The notes under the pieces are model-generated. The model ran no database searches. It was not told where the DNA came from and saw only the letters and a program-made list of their open reading frames with translations. A program made the translations under genes and the position numbers. DNA of 64,000 bases, taken from the NCBI GenBank assembly GCA_016937155.1, contig JAFGWM010000041.1, positions 1-64,000 of the forward strand, written 5' to 3'. Shown here in pieces: positions 25,740-35,484 of the stretch (the stretch's first letter is position 1; the number at the start of each line of letters is the position of its first letter). The DNA comes from Deltaproteobacteria bacterium (GTDB lineage: Bacteria; Myxococcota_A; Polyangia; HGW-17).

Positions 25740-28076
25740 TTTTTCCTGACCGGTTTGTTTTTTCAGAAGTTCAAGGCATAATTCAACAACCGTGGATGCA
25801 TTTGGTGCATATCCGTCAGCTCCGAATTTTCCGGCAAGTTCTTTTGTCATGGAAGCACCACCACAAATAATCATGGGTGAAAGACCAGCTGAGTGAATAG
25901 CTGTAGTAACTTCCTGTACTCTGGAAACAGTCGTGGTCATCATTGCACTTAGTCCGATTATATCCGGCTTTATTTCCCGTGCTTCTTCTAAAATTGTCCT
26001 GGAAGAAACATCCTTTCCAAGATCAAATACTTCAAATCCGCCTGTTTTAAGCACTGTACCAATTATTCTTTTTCCGATATCATGGACATCACCTTCAACT
26101 GTGGCCAGTAATATTTTCCCTTTACTGATGACACTACCTGTCATCTGTGAATTCAGATATTCAAAAACCGGTGCACTTGTTTCAGATGCCAGAAGTAGAT
26201 GTGGAAGGTAAATTTTTCCTTCACCATAAAGAATTCCAATTTCTTCCATGGCACCACCAAGGATATTCTGGCTTATATATACCGGATCATTGTCTGTTTC
26301 ATAGGTTTTAACTGCTTCAAGAAGTTTTTCTGAATTGCCTTCCAGAAGAAACCGCACAAGTTCATTTTCACTTACTTCCATGTCGGGATGAGTCATCTGG
26401 TGACCATCAAGTGACAGTGCACCATGAAGAGAATTCATAACAAAATCATCCCCCGGATTCATAATTGCGCTTTTTAGCCCCCGATCAACAGCCTTCACGA
26501 GAAATGAACCATTCAAATAACTTCTGTCAGGCATCCCGAAACTCAGATTTGAAAGACCACAGGTGGTTTTAATACCTTCTTCAGTCAGAAGTCTTATGGT
26601 TTCAAGTGTCACTGCGGGATCTTTGCCTGCACCAAAACTCATAACCAGAGGATCAGCAAGTATTCTGTCTCTGGAAATTCCTTCGGATTCACACAAGGCG
26701 ATGCCTTCCATTATTTTATTGAATCTTCCTTCAGGAGTTTCGGGTATTTCTTTTCCCATGGCCAGCAGAACAAGCATGCCTCCATATTTTTTCAGCATTC
26801 CTATTCTTCTGGGCAGATTTTTTTCAGTAACCCGGGCACTGTTCAGAATCATTCTGCCACTGCCGTTTCTTGCAGCCAGTTCCATAAGGGAAGGTGTCTG
26901 GATATCAAGTGAAAGGGGCAAGGATGCATTACGGTCGAGTTCATTTATGATATTGACAAACTGCTCCGGTGGTACAAGTTTTTCGATACCAAGATTAATG
27001 TCAAGTACCTGAGCATGCTGTCTCTGCTGGCTTTTAGCCTCTTCAAGGGCAGTTTTAAAATCTCCTTCATATATACTTTTTTGAAATCGCTGTCTTCCAG
27101 CCGGATTGATCCGTTCTCCGATGATCAGGAAAGGATCAATTTCGGCCCAGGAAGTTCTGCTGGTCACAATCTGTGGTACTTTTTCCGGTCTTATTGAAGG
27201 TTTTACCCGATGAGCAAAATGACTGAGCAGTTTTATGTGATCAGGAGTTGTACCACAGCAGCCTCCAATAATGCTGCATCCTGAATTTATAAAATCCTCA
27301 GCAAAAAGAGCAAAGTCCTCAGGAGTTTCTTTGTATGTTAAAGTTATGCCATCAAAAACAGGTTTTCCTGCATTTGGCTCAACACTCAGGTGTTTAGTTG
27401 TATATGGTGAAATTTTTCTGATGATTTCCAGAGTCTGCTCAGGCCCCAGGCTGCAGTTTATACCGATGACATCGCAGTCGAGATCATTAAAAAGAGCAGC
27501 GAAGGCCTCTGGTGGCGTACCGGTTACACTCCTTGCGGTTTCGTCAAATGTCATGTGAACAATAAGTGGCAGTTCCTGTGTGATTTCACGAATTCCTAAA
27601 AGTGCAGCCTTTAATTCCTTTATGTCACTCATTGTTTCAACAATGAAACCATCTACACCTGCCCCCGCCAGAACTCTTGCCTGATCACGGTATATTGCGA
27701 CACATTCATCAAAATCACTGAGCCCTGCGGGAACAGGAAATTCTCCCGTGCTGGATATGTCACCGAAAACAAGTGTATTACTGTTTGAAGCTTTTCTTGC
27801 AATTTCAACTGCCTTGATATTTATTTTCTCCATTTCAGTTTCATAACCCAGTGCTTTCAATTTTCGGGAGTTGGCACTGAAGGTATTTGTAAGGAGAATA
27901 TCACTTCCTGACTCCACATAGGATTTTTGAAGGGAATAAACAGCATCCGGATGTTTGAGATTCAGAATTTCTCCAGGCAGATCTCCCAGACCCATTTTGA
28001 AAAATTCAGTTCCGTATGCTCCGTCCAGGACCAGTACTCTCCTGGACAATAAATTTTTAAAATCATTTCTGTTCAT
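25719..28076 (-). CDS. metH: Cobalamin-dependent methionine synthase lacking the activation domain
   Basis: MetH transfers a methyl group from methyl-tetrahydrofolate to homocysteine through B12. In 785 residues I see the homocysteine domain (zinc cysteines in GINCS and GGCCGTTPDH), the pterin-binding domain (IGERINPAGRQRF), the B12 cap and the B12 domain with the axial-His motif EGDVHDIGKRI. The protein ends there, so the SAM-dependent reactivation domain of long MetH enzymes (about 1200 residues) is missing. That domain is encoded by the gene just upstream. The start is ATG 28076, which overlaps the upstream stop by four bases (ATGA). Thermotoga maritima has a comparable split enzyme. Confidence 0.92.
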   Translation of the reverse strand: MNRNDFKNLLSRRVLVLDGAYGTEFFKMGLGDLPGEILNLKHPDAVYSLQKSYVESGSDILLTNTFSANSRKLKALGYETEMEKINIKAVEIARKASNSNTLVFGDISSTGEFPVPAGLSDFDECVAIYRDQARVLAGAGVDGFIVETMSDIKELKAALLGIREITQELPLIVHMTFDETARSVTGTPPEAFAALFNDLDCDVIGINCSLGPEQTLEIIRKISPYTTKHLSVEPNAGKPVFDGITLTYKETPEDFALFAEDFINSGCSIIGGCCGTTPDHIKLLSHFAHRVKPSIRPEKVPQIVTSRTSWAEIDPFLIIGERINPAGRQRFQKSIYEGDFKTALEEAKSQQRQHAQVLDINLGIEKLVPPEQFVNIINELDRNASLPLSLDIQTPSLMELAARNGSGRMILNSARVTEKNLPRRIGMLKKYGGMLVLLAMGKEIPETPEGRFNKIMEGIALCESEGISRDRILADPLVMSFGAGKDPAVTLETIRLLTEEGIKTTCGLSNLSFGMPDRSYLNGSFLVKAVDRGLKSAIMNPGDDFVMNSLHGALSLDGHQMTHPDMEVSENELVRFLLEGNSEKLLEAVKTYETDNDPVYISQNILGGAMEEIGILYGEGKIYLPHLLLASETSAPVFEYLNSQMTGSVISKGKILLATVEGDVHDIGKRIIGTVLKTGGFEVFDLGKDVSSRTILEEAREIKPDIIGLSAMMTTTVSRVQEVTTAIHSAGLSPMIICGGASMTKELAGKFGADGYAPNASTVVELCLELLKKQTGQEKSGLDNK

Positions 28077-28633
28077 GTATGCCATCCAATCATGCATGTG
28101 GTGGATTTTATGGGATTCAGTATTCCGGTTTCTTTATTTGATGTAACACCGGATATTTTAAGTAACTGAAGAAAAAGCTCATTTCGAGAAACAGGAATAT
28201 CCCCGTAGCCAGGCGAAAACCTGATGGTCCCCTGGCCGTATTTTTCACGCAGAATTTCATCAAAACTGTCATTGAGCATTTCGAGACTTTCACTTCCCCA
28301 GCTGTCAAGAAGTGTTCCCTGAAGAATTTTTTCGGTATTCAGGTAATACTCTACACGTTCTGTTATTTCAGAGCCTATTGTAGAGGCAAACATGGTTATG
28401 CTCCTGCAACCGGAAAATTTAGCAGGGATAAGTTCCTGGGGGATATCATTTATTTTAAAAGTATGATGATATAGTATTCCTTTTGCGAGTTTAAGCCCCT
28501 CTTTGTAAATTTCATCGGCTATTTTCTTCACAGGATCATTCGGTGAAAGGTCTCTGCCAATCCTTGCCCGGTTGTAATAGAGTTTTTTAAGAGGCATAAT
28601 GTCTTTAATCTGTGGTATGAATTCGGCAGTCAT
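28073..28633 (-). CDS. Stand-alone methionine synthase activation-domain protein
   Basis: This is a 186-residue protein that corresponds to the C-terminal activation domain of MetH. The recognition segment is RFSPGYGDIPVSRNELF, followed by the 'NPIKSTTCMIG' ending, which is typical of that domain. It should bind S-adenosylmethionine and reactivate oxidised cob(II)alamin on the partner protein, which starts within its stop codon. The start is ATG 28633, only 25 bases from the divergent metF start, and no ribosome site is visible. The role is inferred from domain identity and gene context. Confidence 0.88.
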   Translation of the reverse strand: MTAEFIPQIKDIMPLKKLYYNRARIGRDLSPNDPVKKIADEIYKEGLKLAKGILYHHTFKINDIPQELIPAKFSGCRSITMFASTIGSEITERVEYYLNTEKILQGTLLDSWGSESLEMLNDSFDEILREKYGQGTIRFSPGYGDIPVSRNELFLQLLKISGVTSNKETGILNPIKSTTCMIGWHT

Positions 28634-28658
28634 GTTTGATTTAATACAGGTGAATTAG

Positions 28659-29561
28659 ATGTTAATCAAGGATCAGTTGTCAAAAAATACAACCTTCAGT
28701 TTTGAGTTTTTCCCCCCCAGAACTGTGGAAAGCAGCTCAGAACTGTATAAAACCATAAAAGCATTGAAAATACTTGAACCATCTTTTGTTTCAATAACAT
28801 ACGGTGCAGGAGGTGCCACTCGTGATCTGACTCATGATCTCGTTGTAAAACTCGCAGGTGAAAATGAATTTACTGTTGCAAGTCATCTCACATGTGTTGG
28901 TTCAACAAAAACCGAACTGGAAAATATCCTCCGGCGATACCGGGATAATGGAATCTGTAATATTATGGTGTTAAGAGGAGATCCTGTTAATTTCAGTGAG
29001 GGTTTTGTTCCCCTTGAGGATGGTTTTTCCAATGCATCAGAACTTGTAGCATTCACAAAGCAACTGTATCCTGATATGGGAATAGGGGTTGCTGCCTACC
29101 CTGAAGGACATCCGGAGACCCCTGACAGACTGAAGGAAATGGAATATCTGAAGAGAAAAGTTGATGAGGGTGCGGACTATATATGTACGCAGATGTTCTT
29201 TGACAATCATGATTTTTATGATTTCAGGGAGCGCTGTGAAATTGCCGGAATAAACATACCAATTATCGCAGGAATAATGCCTGTGACTTCAATCACCATG
29301 ATGCGAAGAATGAGCTCTCTGGCTTTAGGGACACATATCCCCGGTAAACTTCTGAGAGCACTGTTAAGGGCTCAGGATAAGGATTACTTTGAAAAAGTGG
29401 GAATCCACTGGGCCACTGAACAGGTACGGGATCTTATTGATAACAGGGTTAATGGAGTACATTTTTATACACTCAACAAGAGCAGAGCAACATTGAAAAT
29501 CTATGATAATCTGGGTGTTACTTCATCCTCGGGTTTGAGTGACGATAAAAACTTTGTTTAA
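28659..29561 (+). CDS. metF: 5,10-methylenetetrahydrofolate reductase
   Basis: This is a flavin-dependent reductase of 300 residues that makes 5-methyl-tetrahydrofolate, the methyl donor for the divergent methionine synthase. Family landmarks are FSFEFFPPRT, SITYGAGGATR, HLTCVGST, the folate/FAD segment 'ICNIMVLRGDP', 'AAYPEGHPE' and the late 'YICTQMFFDN' and 'IPIIAGIMPV' motifs. The length is that of bacterial MetF. AGGTG lies 7 bases before the ATG. It forms a methionine cycle locus with the two MetH genes. Confidence 0.95.
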   Translation: MLIKDQLSKNTTFSFEFFPPRTVESSSELYKTIKALKILEPSFVSITYGAGGATRDLTHDLVVKLAGENEFTVASHLTCVGSTKTELENILRRYRDNGICNIMVLRGDPVNFSEGFVPLEDGFSNASELVAFTKQLYPDMGIGVAAYPEGHPETPDRLKEMEYLKRKVDEGADYICTQMFFDNHDFYDFRERCEIAGINIPIIAGIMPVTSITMMRRMSSLALGTHIPGKLLRALLRAQDKDYFEKVGIHWATEQVRDLIDNRVNGVHFYTLNKSRATLKIYDNLGVTSSSGLSDDKNFV

Positions 29562-29592
29562 CAGATTAGTCTCTTATGACTGGAACTGCCTT

Positions 29593-31383
29593 ATGAAAAA
29601 ATTTTTTATTATTGTTTCAATAACTATGCTCTGCAGTTGTAGCGATGCTGCCAAAAATTCAAATAACAACTTCAATAACAGTTCCAACAACACATCCAAT
29701 AATGTTGAAAATAATTCTACTGGGAACAATTCTGTTAATAATACCAATAGTATAATTGATTCAGATGGTGACGGTGTTCCTGATAATCTGGATCCATGTC
29801 CTGTGGATAATCCCGATGACAGTGATTTTGATGGAATTTGTGACAGTGAAGATATTTGTCCCGTGGGTAACGATAATATAGATACTGATGATGATGGAGT
29901 TCCAGATTTTTGTGATGTCTGCCCGTATGATAATCCCGATGACAGTGATTCAGATGGAATATGTGATTTTCTTGAAAAATGTCCCGGATATAATGATAAT
30001 CTGGATTCTGACTCCGACACTATCCCTGATGGGTGTGATATCTGCGATGGAGGTGACGATTTACTGGATACTGATAGTGACGGAGTTCCCGACTCATGTG
30101 ATCTGTGTCCATATGACTACTTTGATGATTCTGACTCTGACGGGGTTTGTGATTCGGATGATGTGTGTGAAGGGGGAGATGACAAAGTAGATACCGATGG
30201 TGATGGAATTCCAGATTTTTGTGACGTACTCCTTCCGGGAACCTACAGTTATTCAAGAATTCCGGTGGGTGGGTTAAAGCAGCTAAATGGTGTTGTTATT
30301 GACAGAACCAATTCATTTCTGGTGGCAATTGAGAGATATAACCGTATTCTGATACTTAATCTGCATACATCTGCATATACATTCACTGATATTCATACCG
30401 GCTCTGAAAATCTGTATTTTGAAGATATAGAACTTTCCCCTGATGGAGAATTTGCTTTGATAACCGGATATAGCATTGGAGGTTCTGATGACGGTGGTAT
30501 CCTTGTAAAAGTTGGAATGTCGGAAATTCTGAATGAGCCATCCAACCCATCAGAAGCGATTTTCTTTATTGATACCTCAGTTAACAGTTTTATTCCTGAT
30601 GTTTTTTCATCAAGTGTATTTGCATCGGATGGAAATATATACCTGAGTTCCAGAAATTCTGGATATCCATATATATTTTATCTTTTTAAACTGGATGCTG
30701 ATACAGGTGTTCTCACTCAAATGGGAGCTGAAACATCAACTGCCGGGTGTCAGGAAATAACAGAGGTTAAAAATGAATATGGTGAATGGGGCCTTTTAAC
30801 TGTGTGTGGAATTGGTGGTTATGATGCGTTTTATTACACTGTAGTTGGCGGTACCGGTGAGTTGAGAGAGAATCTTGGGAATAATCTGCTGGGAAACAGC
30901 AGCTCAGCTAAATCACACCCTTCTCATGACTATGCTCTGGTTGTCAGTTGGTCAGGGGATAATATTCACAGGTTTGAGGGAGGACAAATGAATTCATCCG
31001 CTGATGCAGTGGATTTCTCAACACGTCGTCTTAGAAAAGTAGTTTTTGAACCATCCGGTGAGCGGGCTCTTATCCTCGGAAGAAAGATGGAGATCAGTGG
31101 AGCTCCCTTTGGAGATTCCTTCGGAGTAGTCATGGAATACCGGCATGATTTTTATTCATGTGTGCAGCCGCTTACAGCCAATTGTGACATCACAGAAGTT
31201 TCTATTCCTGATTTTGGCGACCCACCATTTATTGCCCCTGATTCCACCGAACTGACTGATGCGTCCTGGAGAACTGACTGTAGTGGGGGAGTAATAATTG
31301 GAGGCTATACCAGTTATTCAACAGATTATGGATTCATAGCAACATTTCAGTTGGAATCCGGGATAAACTGTAACTGGAACTGA
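29593..31383 (+). CDS. Calcium-binding thrombospondin type 3 repeat lipoprotein
   Basis: This is a 596-residue exported lipoprotein. A signal with lipobox LCSC is followed by an Asn/Ser/Thr linker (about residues 20-55) and then roughly 160 residues of thrombospondin type 3 repeats. These read DSDGDGVPDNLDPCP and its variants, each with Asp-rich calcium loops and a cysteine pair. The C-terminal 380 residues are beta-rich, with 'SPDGEFALITG'-style blades that suggest a propeller. The start was moved to ATG 29593 on the basis of the signal peptide; the ribosome site is weak. The gene follows metF by 31 bases. It is probably surface exposed, with an unknown partner. Confidence 0.85.
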   Translation: MKKFFIIVSITMLCSCSDAAKNSNNNFNNSSNNTSNNVENNSTGNNSVNNTNSIIDSDGDGVPDNLDPCPVDNPDDSDFDGICDSEDICPVGNDNIDTDDDGVPDFCDVCPYDNPDDSDSDGICDFLEKCPGYNDNLDSDSDTIPDGCDICDGGDDLLDTDSDGVPDSCDLCPYDYFDDSDSDGVCDSDDVCEGGDDKVDTDGDGIPDFCDVLLPGTYSYSRIPVGGLKQLNGVVIDRTNSFLVAIERYNRILILNLHTSAYTFTDIHTGSENLYFEDIELSPDGEFALITGYSIGGSDDGGILVKVGMSEILNEPSNPSEAIFFIDTSVNSFIPDVFSSSVFASDGNIYLSSRNSGYPYIFYLFKLDADTGVLTQMGAETSTAGCQEITEVKNEYGEWGLLTVCGIGGYDAFYYTVVGGTGELRENLGNNLLGNSSSAKSHPSHDYALVVSWSGDNIHRFEGGQMNSSADAVDFSTRRLRKVVFEPSGERALILGRKMEISGAPFGDSFGVVMEYRHDFYSCVQPLTANCDITEVSIPDFGDPPFIAPDSTELTDASWRTDCSGGVIIGGYTSYSTDYGFIATFQLESGINCNWN

Positions 31384-31517
31384 TATTCAATTTCAGCATT
31401 CATAGAAATCATTCCAAATATTTGTTGAGTTTCAAATTTACAGTGGTAAATCTTTCGGGAAGAGATAATGGTTGTTATGCTGATAACCGTATGTTTCATC
31501 CATTTCTGGAGTGGAAA

Positions 31518-32318
31518 GTGATTGATTCTTTTGGCAGAGAAATAAACTATCTGAGGATTAGTGTCACAGACAGGTGTAATCTGAGATGTGTTTACTGTAT
31601 GCCATCCGAGGGCGTTTTTTCGCTGAAGCATGAAGATATTCTCACATATGAAGAAATTCTGGATTTTGTGAATATTGCGGTTTCCAGGGGAATATCAAAG
31701 GTAAGGATAACCGGTGGAGAACCTCTTGTCAGAAAAGGTATTGTTCAATTTGTGGAAAGTCTCCGTAGTATTGAAGGTATCACTGATCTCAGCATGACCA
31801 CAAATGGAATACTTCTTTCCCAATATGCTTTTGAATTAAAAAAAGCAGGTCTGATGAGATTAAATGTAAGCTGCGATTCAGTTGATCCTGTCAGATATAA
31901 GGCAATCACCAGAACTGGTGATATTTCACTGTTTTTTGAAGGAATAAAGGCAGCTGTCAGTGCTGGCTTTTCAAAAATTAAAATTAATACTGTTATTGAA
32001 AAATCACCTGACGAGGTTGATGCTGATGGCGTCAGAAAATGGGCTGAAAAAAATGGATTTGATATTAGGTATATAACCAGAATGGATCTTTCCAGTGGTT
32101 CGTTTTCCCCTGTAATAGGAGGTGAAGGCGGTATATGTGCGAGGTGCAACAGGCTCAGACTTACTTCAAACGGAGATATAAAACCATGTCTCTTTTCCGA
32201 CAGGGTTTTTAATATCAGACAATATGGCTGTGAAAAAGCTTTGGAGCTTGCTCTTGAACAGAAACCTGCCAGTGGAACATCAAGTGAATGCGGAACATTC
32301 TACGGAATTGGAGGATGA
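31518..32318 (+). CDS. moaA: Short molybdopterin biosynthesis radical-SAM protein MoaA
   Basis: MoaA converts GTP to the 3',8-cyclic intermediate in molybdopterin synthesis. The radical-SAM cluster motif is CNLRCVYC and the second cluster is CARCNRLRLTSNGDIKPC (C-x2-C-x13-C). The protein ends in the conserved Gly-Gly. Between 'DIRYIT' and the second cluster only about 25 residues remain, where normal MoaA has about 70. Total length is about 266 residues against the usual 320-340. The start is GTG 31518 with GGAG 6 bases upstream; an earlier ATG (31422) adds a non-conserved extension. It heads a moa operon whose next start directly follows its stop. Confidence 0.88.
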   Translation: MIDSFGREINYLRISVTDRCNLRCVYCMPSEGVFSLKHEDILTYEEILDFVNIAVSRGISKVRITGGEPLVRKGIVQFVESLRSIEGITDLSMTTNGILLSQYAFELKKAGLMRLNVSCDSVDPVRYKAITRTGDISLFFEGIKAAVSAGFSKIKINTVIEKSPDEVDADGVRKWAEKNGFDIRYITRMDLSSGSFSPVIGGEGGICARCNRLRLTSNGDIKPCLFSDRVFNIRQYGCEKALELALEQKPASGTSSECGTFYGIGG

Positions 32319-32777
32319 ATGGGAATTGATAATGGAGGAATGATAGATGTTGGGGAAAAGAATATCACCACTAGGACTGCAACTGCCAGTTGTAAAGTTA
32401 TTACCGGAGTTGATATTCTTGATAAAATCATAGATGGAACTCTACCAAAAGGCGATTTATCGGGTTATGCAAGAGCAGCTGGGATTTTAGGTGCAAAAAA
32501 GACTCCTGAACTGATACCCTTGTGTCATACGCTATCTGTAGAGCAGATTCGTGTGGATCTTGAATATGACAGGCAAAACGGCTGTGTTAATGTTTTTTGT
32601 GAGGTAAAAAGCAGTGGAAAAACAGGGGTGGAAATGGAGGCTCTGACCGGCTGTCTTATTTCAGGTCTCACAATCTATGATATGTGCAAATCCTTTTCAA
32701 AAGAAATTGAAATTACTGATGCGGTGCTGCTTCGGAAAACAGGTGGCAAAAGCGGTGACTGGGAGAAATTCCAATGA
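32319..32777 (+). CDS. moaC: Cyclic pyranopterin monophosphate synthase MoaC
   Basis: MoaC acts after MoaA to form cyclic pyranopterin monophosphate. The 152-residue protein shows the family motifs GMIDVGEKNITTRTATA, 'IPLCHTLSVEQI' and 'GVEMEALTGCLI', with the expected length. It begins directly after the moaA stop, with GGAGG just upstream; a second in-frame ATG eight codons in also has a ribosome site. Its stop overlaps the next start. No molybdenum-cofactor riboswitch was recognised upstream of the operon. Confidence 0.94.
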   Translation: MGIDNGGMIDVGEKNITTRTATASCKVITGVDILDKIIDGTLPKGDLSGYARAAGILGAKKTPELIPLCHTLSVEQIRVDLEYDRQNGCVNVFCEVKSSGKTGVEMEALTGCLISGLTIYDMCKSFSKEIEITDAVLLRKTGGKSGDWEKFQ

Positions 32778-33697
32778 TGGAAGGAACCATTTTTTCAATA
32801 AATATCTCAGAGCAAAAAGGGACTTCAAAATATAGTGTATCCTCCGCAGAAGTGGACGATTACGGAATCAAAGGTGACGCCCACGCAGGGAAATGGCACA
32901 GGCAAATCAGTATGTTATCTCATGAGAGTGCTCGAAAATTTTCAGATGATTCCGGAGTTCAGATTAATTCCGGTGATTTCGCTGAAAATCTTCTGGTTGA
33001 AGGAATGGATCTTTCTGGAGTCAGTGTTATGGATGAGTTCATCTGTGGCAATGTCAGACTTCAGGTAACTCAGATCGGGAAAAAATGTCATGGGGACAAC
33101 TGCACTGTTTATTCAAGAGTTGGAAAATGCATTATGCCAAAGGAAGGCATTTTTGCCCGGGTGCTTAGTGGCGGTTTAATAAGTGCCGGTGACAGGATCA
33201 CACTGAACAAACGACTCTTCCGAATAAAAATCATAACAGTTTCTGACAGTGCCAGTGAAAATATATATGAGGATATTTCCGGAAAAGTTATTTTTTCAAA
33301 ACTTGAAGAGCATTTTAGCCACATGACTTACAAAACTGAAATGGAACGTATTGTAATTCCTGATGATATAAAAATTATTGAGAATGTTCTTGCAGAAAGT
33401 TCCTCTTTCGATTTGATAGTCACAAATGGTGGTACCGGTGTTGGTCCCAGAGATGTGACTCCGGAAGCTGCTATGTCGTTTATTGATAAAGAATTACCAG
33501 GTGTTATGGATTTTGTCCGTAATAAACACGGTGACAGACTTCCCAGTGCTCTATTGTCCAGGAGCATAGCGGGAATTAAGGGAAAAACACAGTTATACTG
33601 TCTCCCGGGAAGTCCGAAAGCCTGTGTGGAATATATGGATGAGATTCTCAGGGTTATTGAACATGCATTTTTTATGCTTCACAGCATTGGTCACTAA
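32774..33697 (+). CDS. MOSC-MogA/MoaB fusion protein
   Basis: This is a two-domain protein of 307 residues for molybdenum cofactor work. The first half (about 1-145) is a MOSC domain, with 'GIKGDAHAGKWHRQ', 'SGDFAENLLVEG' and a likely active Cys in IGKKCHGDNC. The second half (about 150-305) is a MogA/MoaB domain with TNGGTGVGPRDVTPEA and CLPGSPKA, which adenylates molybdopterin. The start codon overlaps the moaC stop by four bases. MOSC domains are thought to handle sulfur or carrier roles in cofactor chemistry. Joining the two suggests coupling of cofactor adenylation or insertion with sulfur chemistry, which is inference. Confidence 0.9.
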   Translation: MMEGTIFSINISEQKGTSKYSVSSAEVDDYGIKGDAHAGKWHRQISMLSHESARKFSDDSGVQINSGDFAENLLVEGMDLSGVSVMDEFICGNVRLQVTQIGKKCHGDNCTVYSRVGKCIMPKEGIFARVLSGGLISAGDRITLNKRLFRIKIITVSDSASENIYEDISGKVIFSKLEEHFSHMTYKTEMERIVIPDDIKIIENVLAESSSFDLIVTNGGTGVGPRDVTPEAAMSFIDKELPGVMDFVRNKHGDRLPSALLSRSIAGIKGKTQLYCLPGSPKACVEYMDEILRVIEHAFFMLHSIGH

Positions 33698-33718
33698 CAA
33701 CTTCTTTAAGGAGGACAA

Positions 33719-35344
33719 ATGTATTCAGGTATTCCAAACATCGAAAAACCGCAGAATGAACCTATACACGATTATATAAAGGGTAGTGCTGAAAGAGAAG
33801 ATCTCAGTTCTCACCTTAAAAATATTGTGGATAGTGAAGTTGAGATCCCCCTGGTTATTGGTGGGAAGGAAATTTACACGGGTAAAACTTCAGAGTGTGT
33901 ACTTCCGCATAACCATGGGAAAGTAATTGGAAAATATCATCAGGCCACTGAAAAGGAAATTGCACTGGCAGTTTCCGAGAGCAAAAAAGCATGGAAAACA
34001 TGGTCTGAAATTTCCTGGGATGAAAGAGCCGCTATTTTTCTCAGGGCAGCTGATATACTGACCGGGCCTAAAAGAAACTTTTTCAATGCAGTGGCAATGG
34101 CGGATCTCAGTAAAAATGTATTTCAGGCCGAGATTGACATTGTATGCGAGCTTGCAGACTTTTTCAGGTTTAATGCTCATTTTATGCAGGAAATAATATC
34201 TGTTCAGCCAGCCAGTGCCCCCTATACGTTCAATAAACTGGATTACAGACCACTGGAAGGTTTTGTTTTTGCTGTTACTCCTTTCAACTTTGCGAGTATA
34301 GCAGGTAACCTTCCTTCAAGTCCGGCTATGATGGGTAATACAGTGATATGGAAGCCAGCTTCCAGTGCAGTTTATACCTCATGGCAACTTATGAAATTAT
34401 TCCGCGAAGCAGGTATTCCTGATGGAGTTATTAATTTTGTTCCAGGTCCTGGACGGGCAATGGGCGAAATAATACTTAAAAATCCAGCACTTGCAGGAAT
34501 ACATTTTACAGGGTCAACTCCTACTTTCCAGTCAATGTGGAAAACAGTGGGAGATAACATTGCATCATACCGTTCGTATCCACGGATTGTTGGTGAGACT
34601 GGTGGAAAAGACTTTGTTTTCGTACATGAGAGTGCAAATCCACAGGTTGTTGCCACTGCTCTTTTAAGAGGTGCATTCGAGTTCCAGGGACAGAAATGCA
34701 GCGCAGCCTCTCGTGCGTATATTCCTGAAAGTATGTGGGCCTCAGTTAAAAGTGCTCTTTTGAGTGATCTCTCAAAAGTAAAAATGGGAGAACCTGATGA
34801 TTTCAGTAATTTCATGAATGCAGTAATTGATGAAAGTTCATTCAATAAAATCATGGGTTATATCGGACGGGCCAAGGAAGACTCAGAATGTACAATTCAC
34901 CATGGAGGAAAGGGTGATTCTTCAAAAGGTTATTTCATTGAACCGACGGTTATTGAAGTTTCAAATCCCAATCACCTCCTTATGAACGAAGAGATATTCG
35001 GTCCTGTTCTTACTGTTTTTGTATACAAAAATGAACACTATGCGCAGACACTTGATCTTTGTGATCAGACAAGTCCATATGCTTTAACCGGCAGTATTTT
35101 TGCTGATGAGAAGGAAGCAAGGTTGACTGCAATTTCCAAATTAAGACACTGTGCGGGCAATTTCTACATCAATGATAAACCCACAGGTGCTGTTGTTAAC
35201 CAGCAGCCATTTGGTGGAGCCAGAGCAAGTGGAACAAATGACAAGGCCGGCAGTGTTTACAACCTTATGAGATGGCTCAGCCTTCGTAATATCAAAGAAA
35301 ATTTTACTCCTCCCACTGACTTCGGCTATCCCTTCATGAAGTAA
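33719..35344 (+). CDS. pruA: L-glutamate gamma-semialdehyde (P5C) dehydrogenase
   Basis: This is an NAD-dependent aldehyde dehydrogenase of 541 residues that oxidises glutamate semialdehyde to glutamate in proline breakdown. The stand-alone, mitochondrial-type form is indicated by length and by 'FFRFNAHFMQEI', 'TPFNFASIAGNLP', 'GETGGKDFVFVHE' (catalytic Glu) and 'GQKCSAASRAYIP' (catalytic Cys). AAGGAGG lies just before the ATG. Proline dehydrogenase, the usual first enzyme, is not in the window and is not fused. The 227-base gap that follows holds the promoter for the GltJ-like gene. Confidence 0.94.
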   Translation: MYSGIPNIEKPQNEPIHDYIKGSAEREDLSSHLKNIVDSEVEIPLVIGGKEIYTGKTSECVLPHNHGKVIGKYHQATEKEIALAVSESKKAWKTWSEISWDERAAIFLRAADILTGPKRNFFNAVAMADLSKNVFQAEIDIVCELADFFRFNAHFMQEIISVQPASAPYTFNKLDYRPLEGFVFAVTPFNFASIAGNLPSSPAMMGNTVIWKPASSAVYTSWQLMKLFREAGIPDGVINFVPGPGRAMGEIILKNPALAGIHFTGSTPTFQSMWKTVGDNIASYRSYPRIVGETGGKDFVFVHESANPQVVATALLRGAFEFQGQKCSAASRAYIPESMWASVKSALLSDLSKVKMGEPDDFSNFMNAVIDESSFNKIMGYIGRAKEDSECTIHHGGKGDSSKGYFIEPTVIEVSNPNHLLMNEEIFGPVLTVFVYKNEHYAQTLDLCDQTSPYALTGSIFADEKEARLTAISKLRHCAGNFYINDKPTGAVVNQQPFGGARASGTNDKAGSVYNLMRWLSLRNIKENFTPPTDFGYPFMK

Positions 35345-35484
35345 TTGAAAAAATCCGGATAATAAAAATTCATTCTTGCGTATTATACCACAGTGCCGTT
35401 ATAATCACGGTCACTTCGACTGCACTGTCGGGGGCAATGGTCCGAATGTCATGTTATTATTTTGAGGCAATTGGACACAATGAA

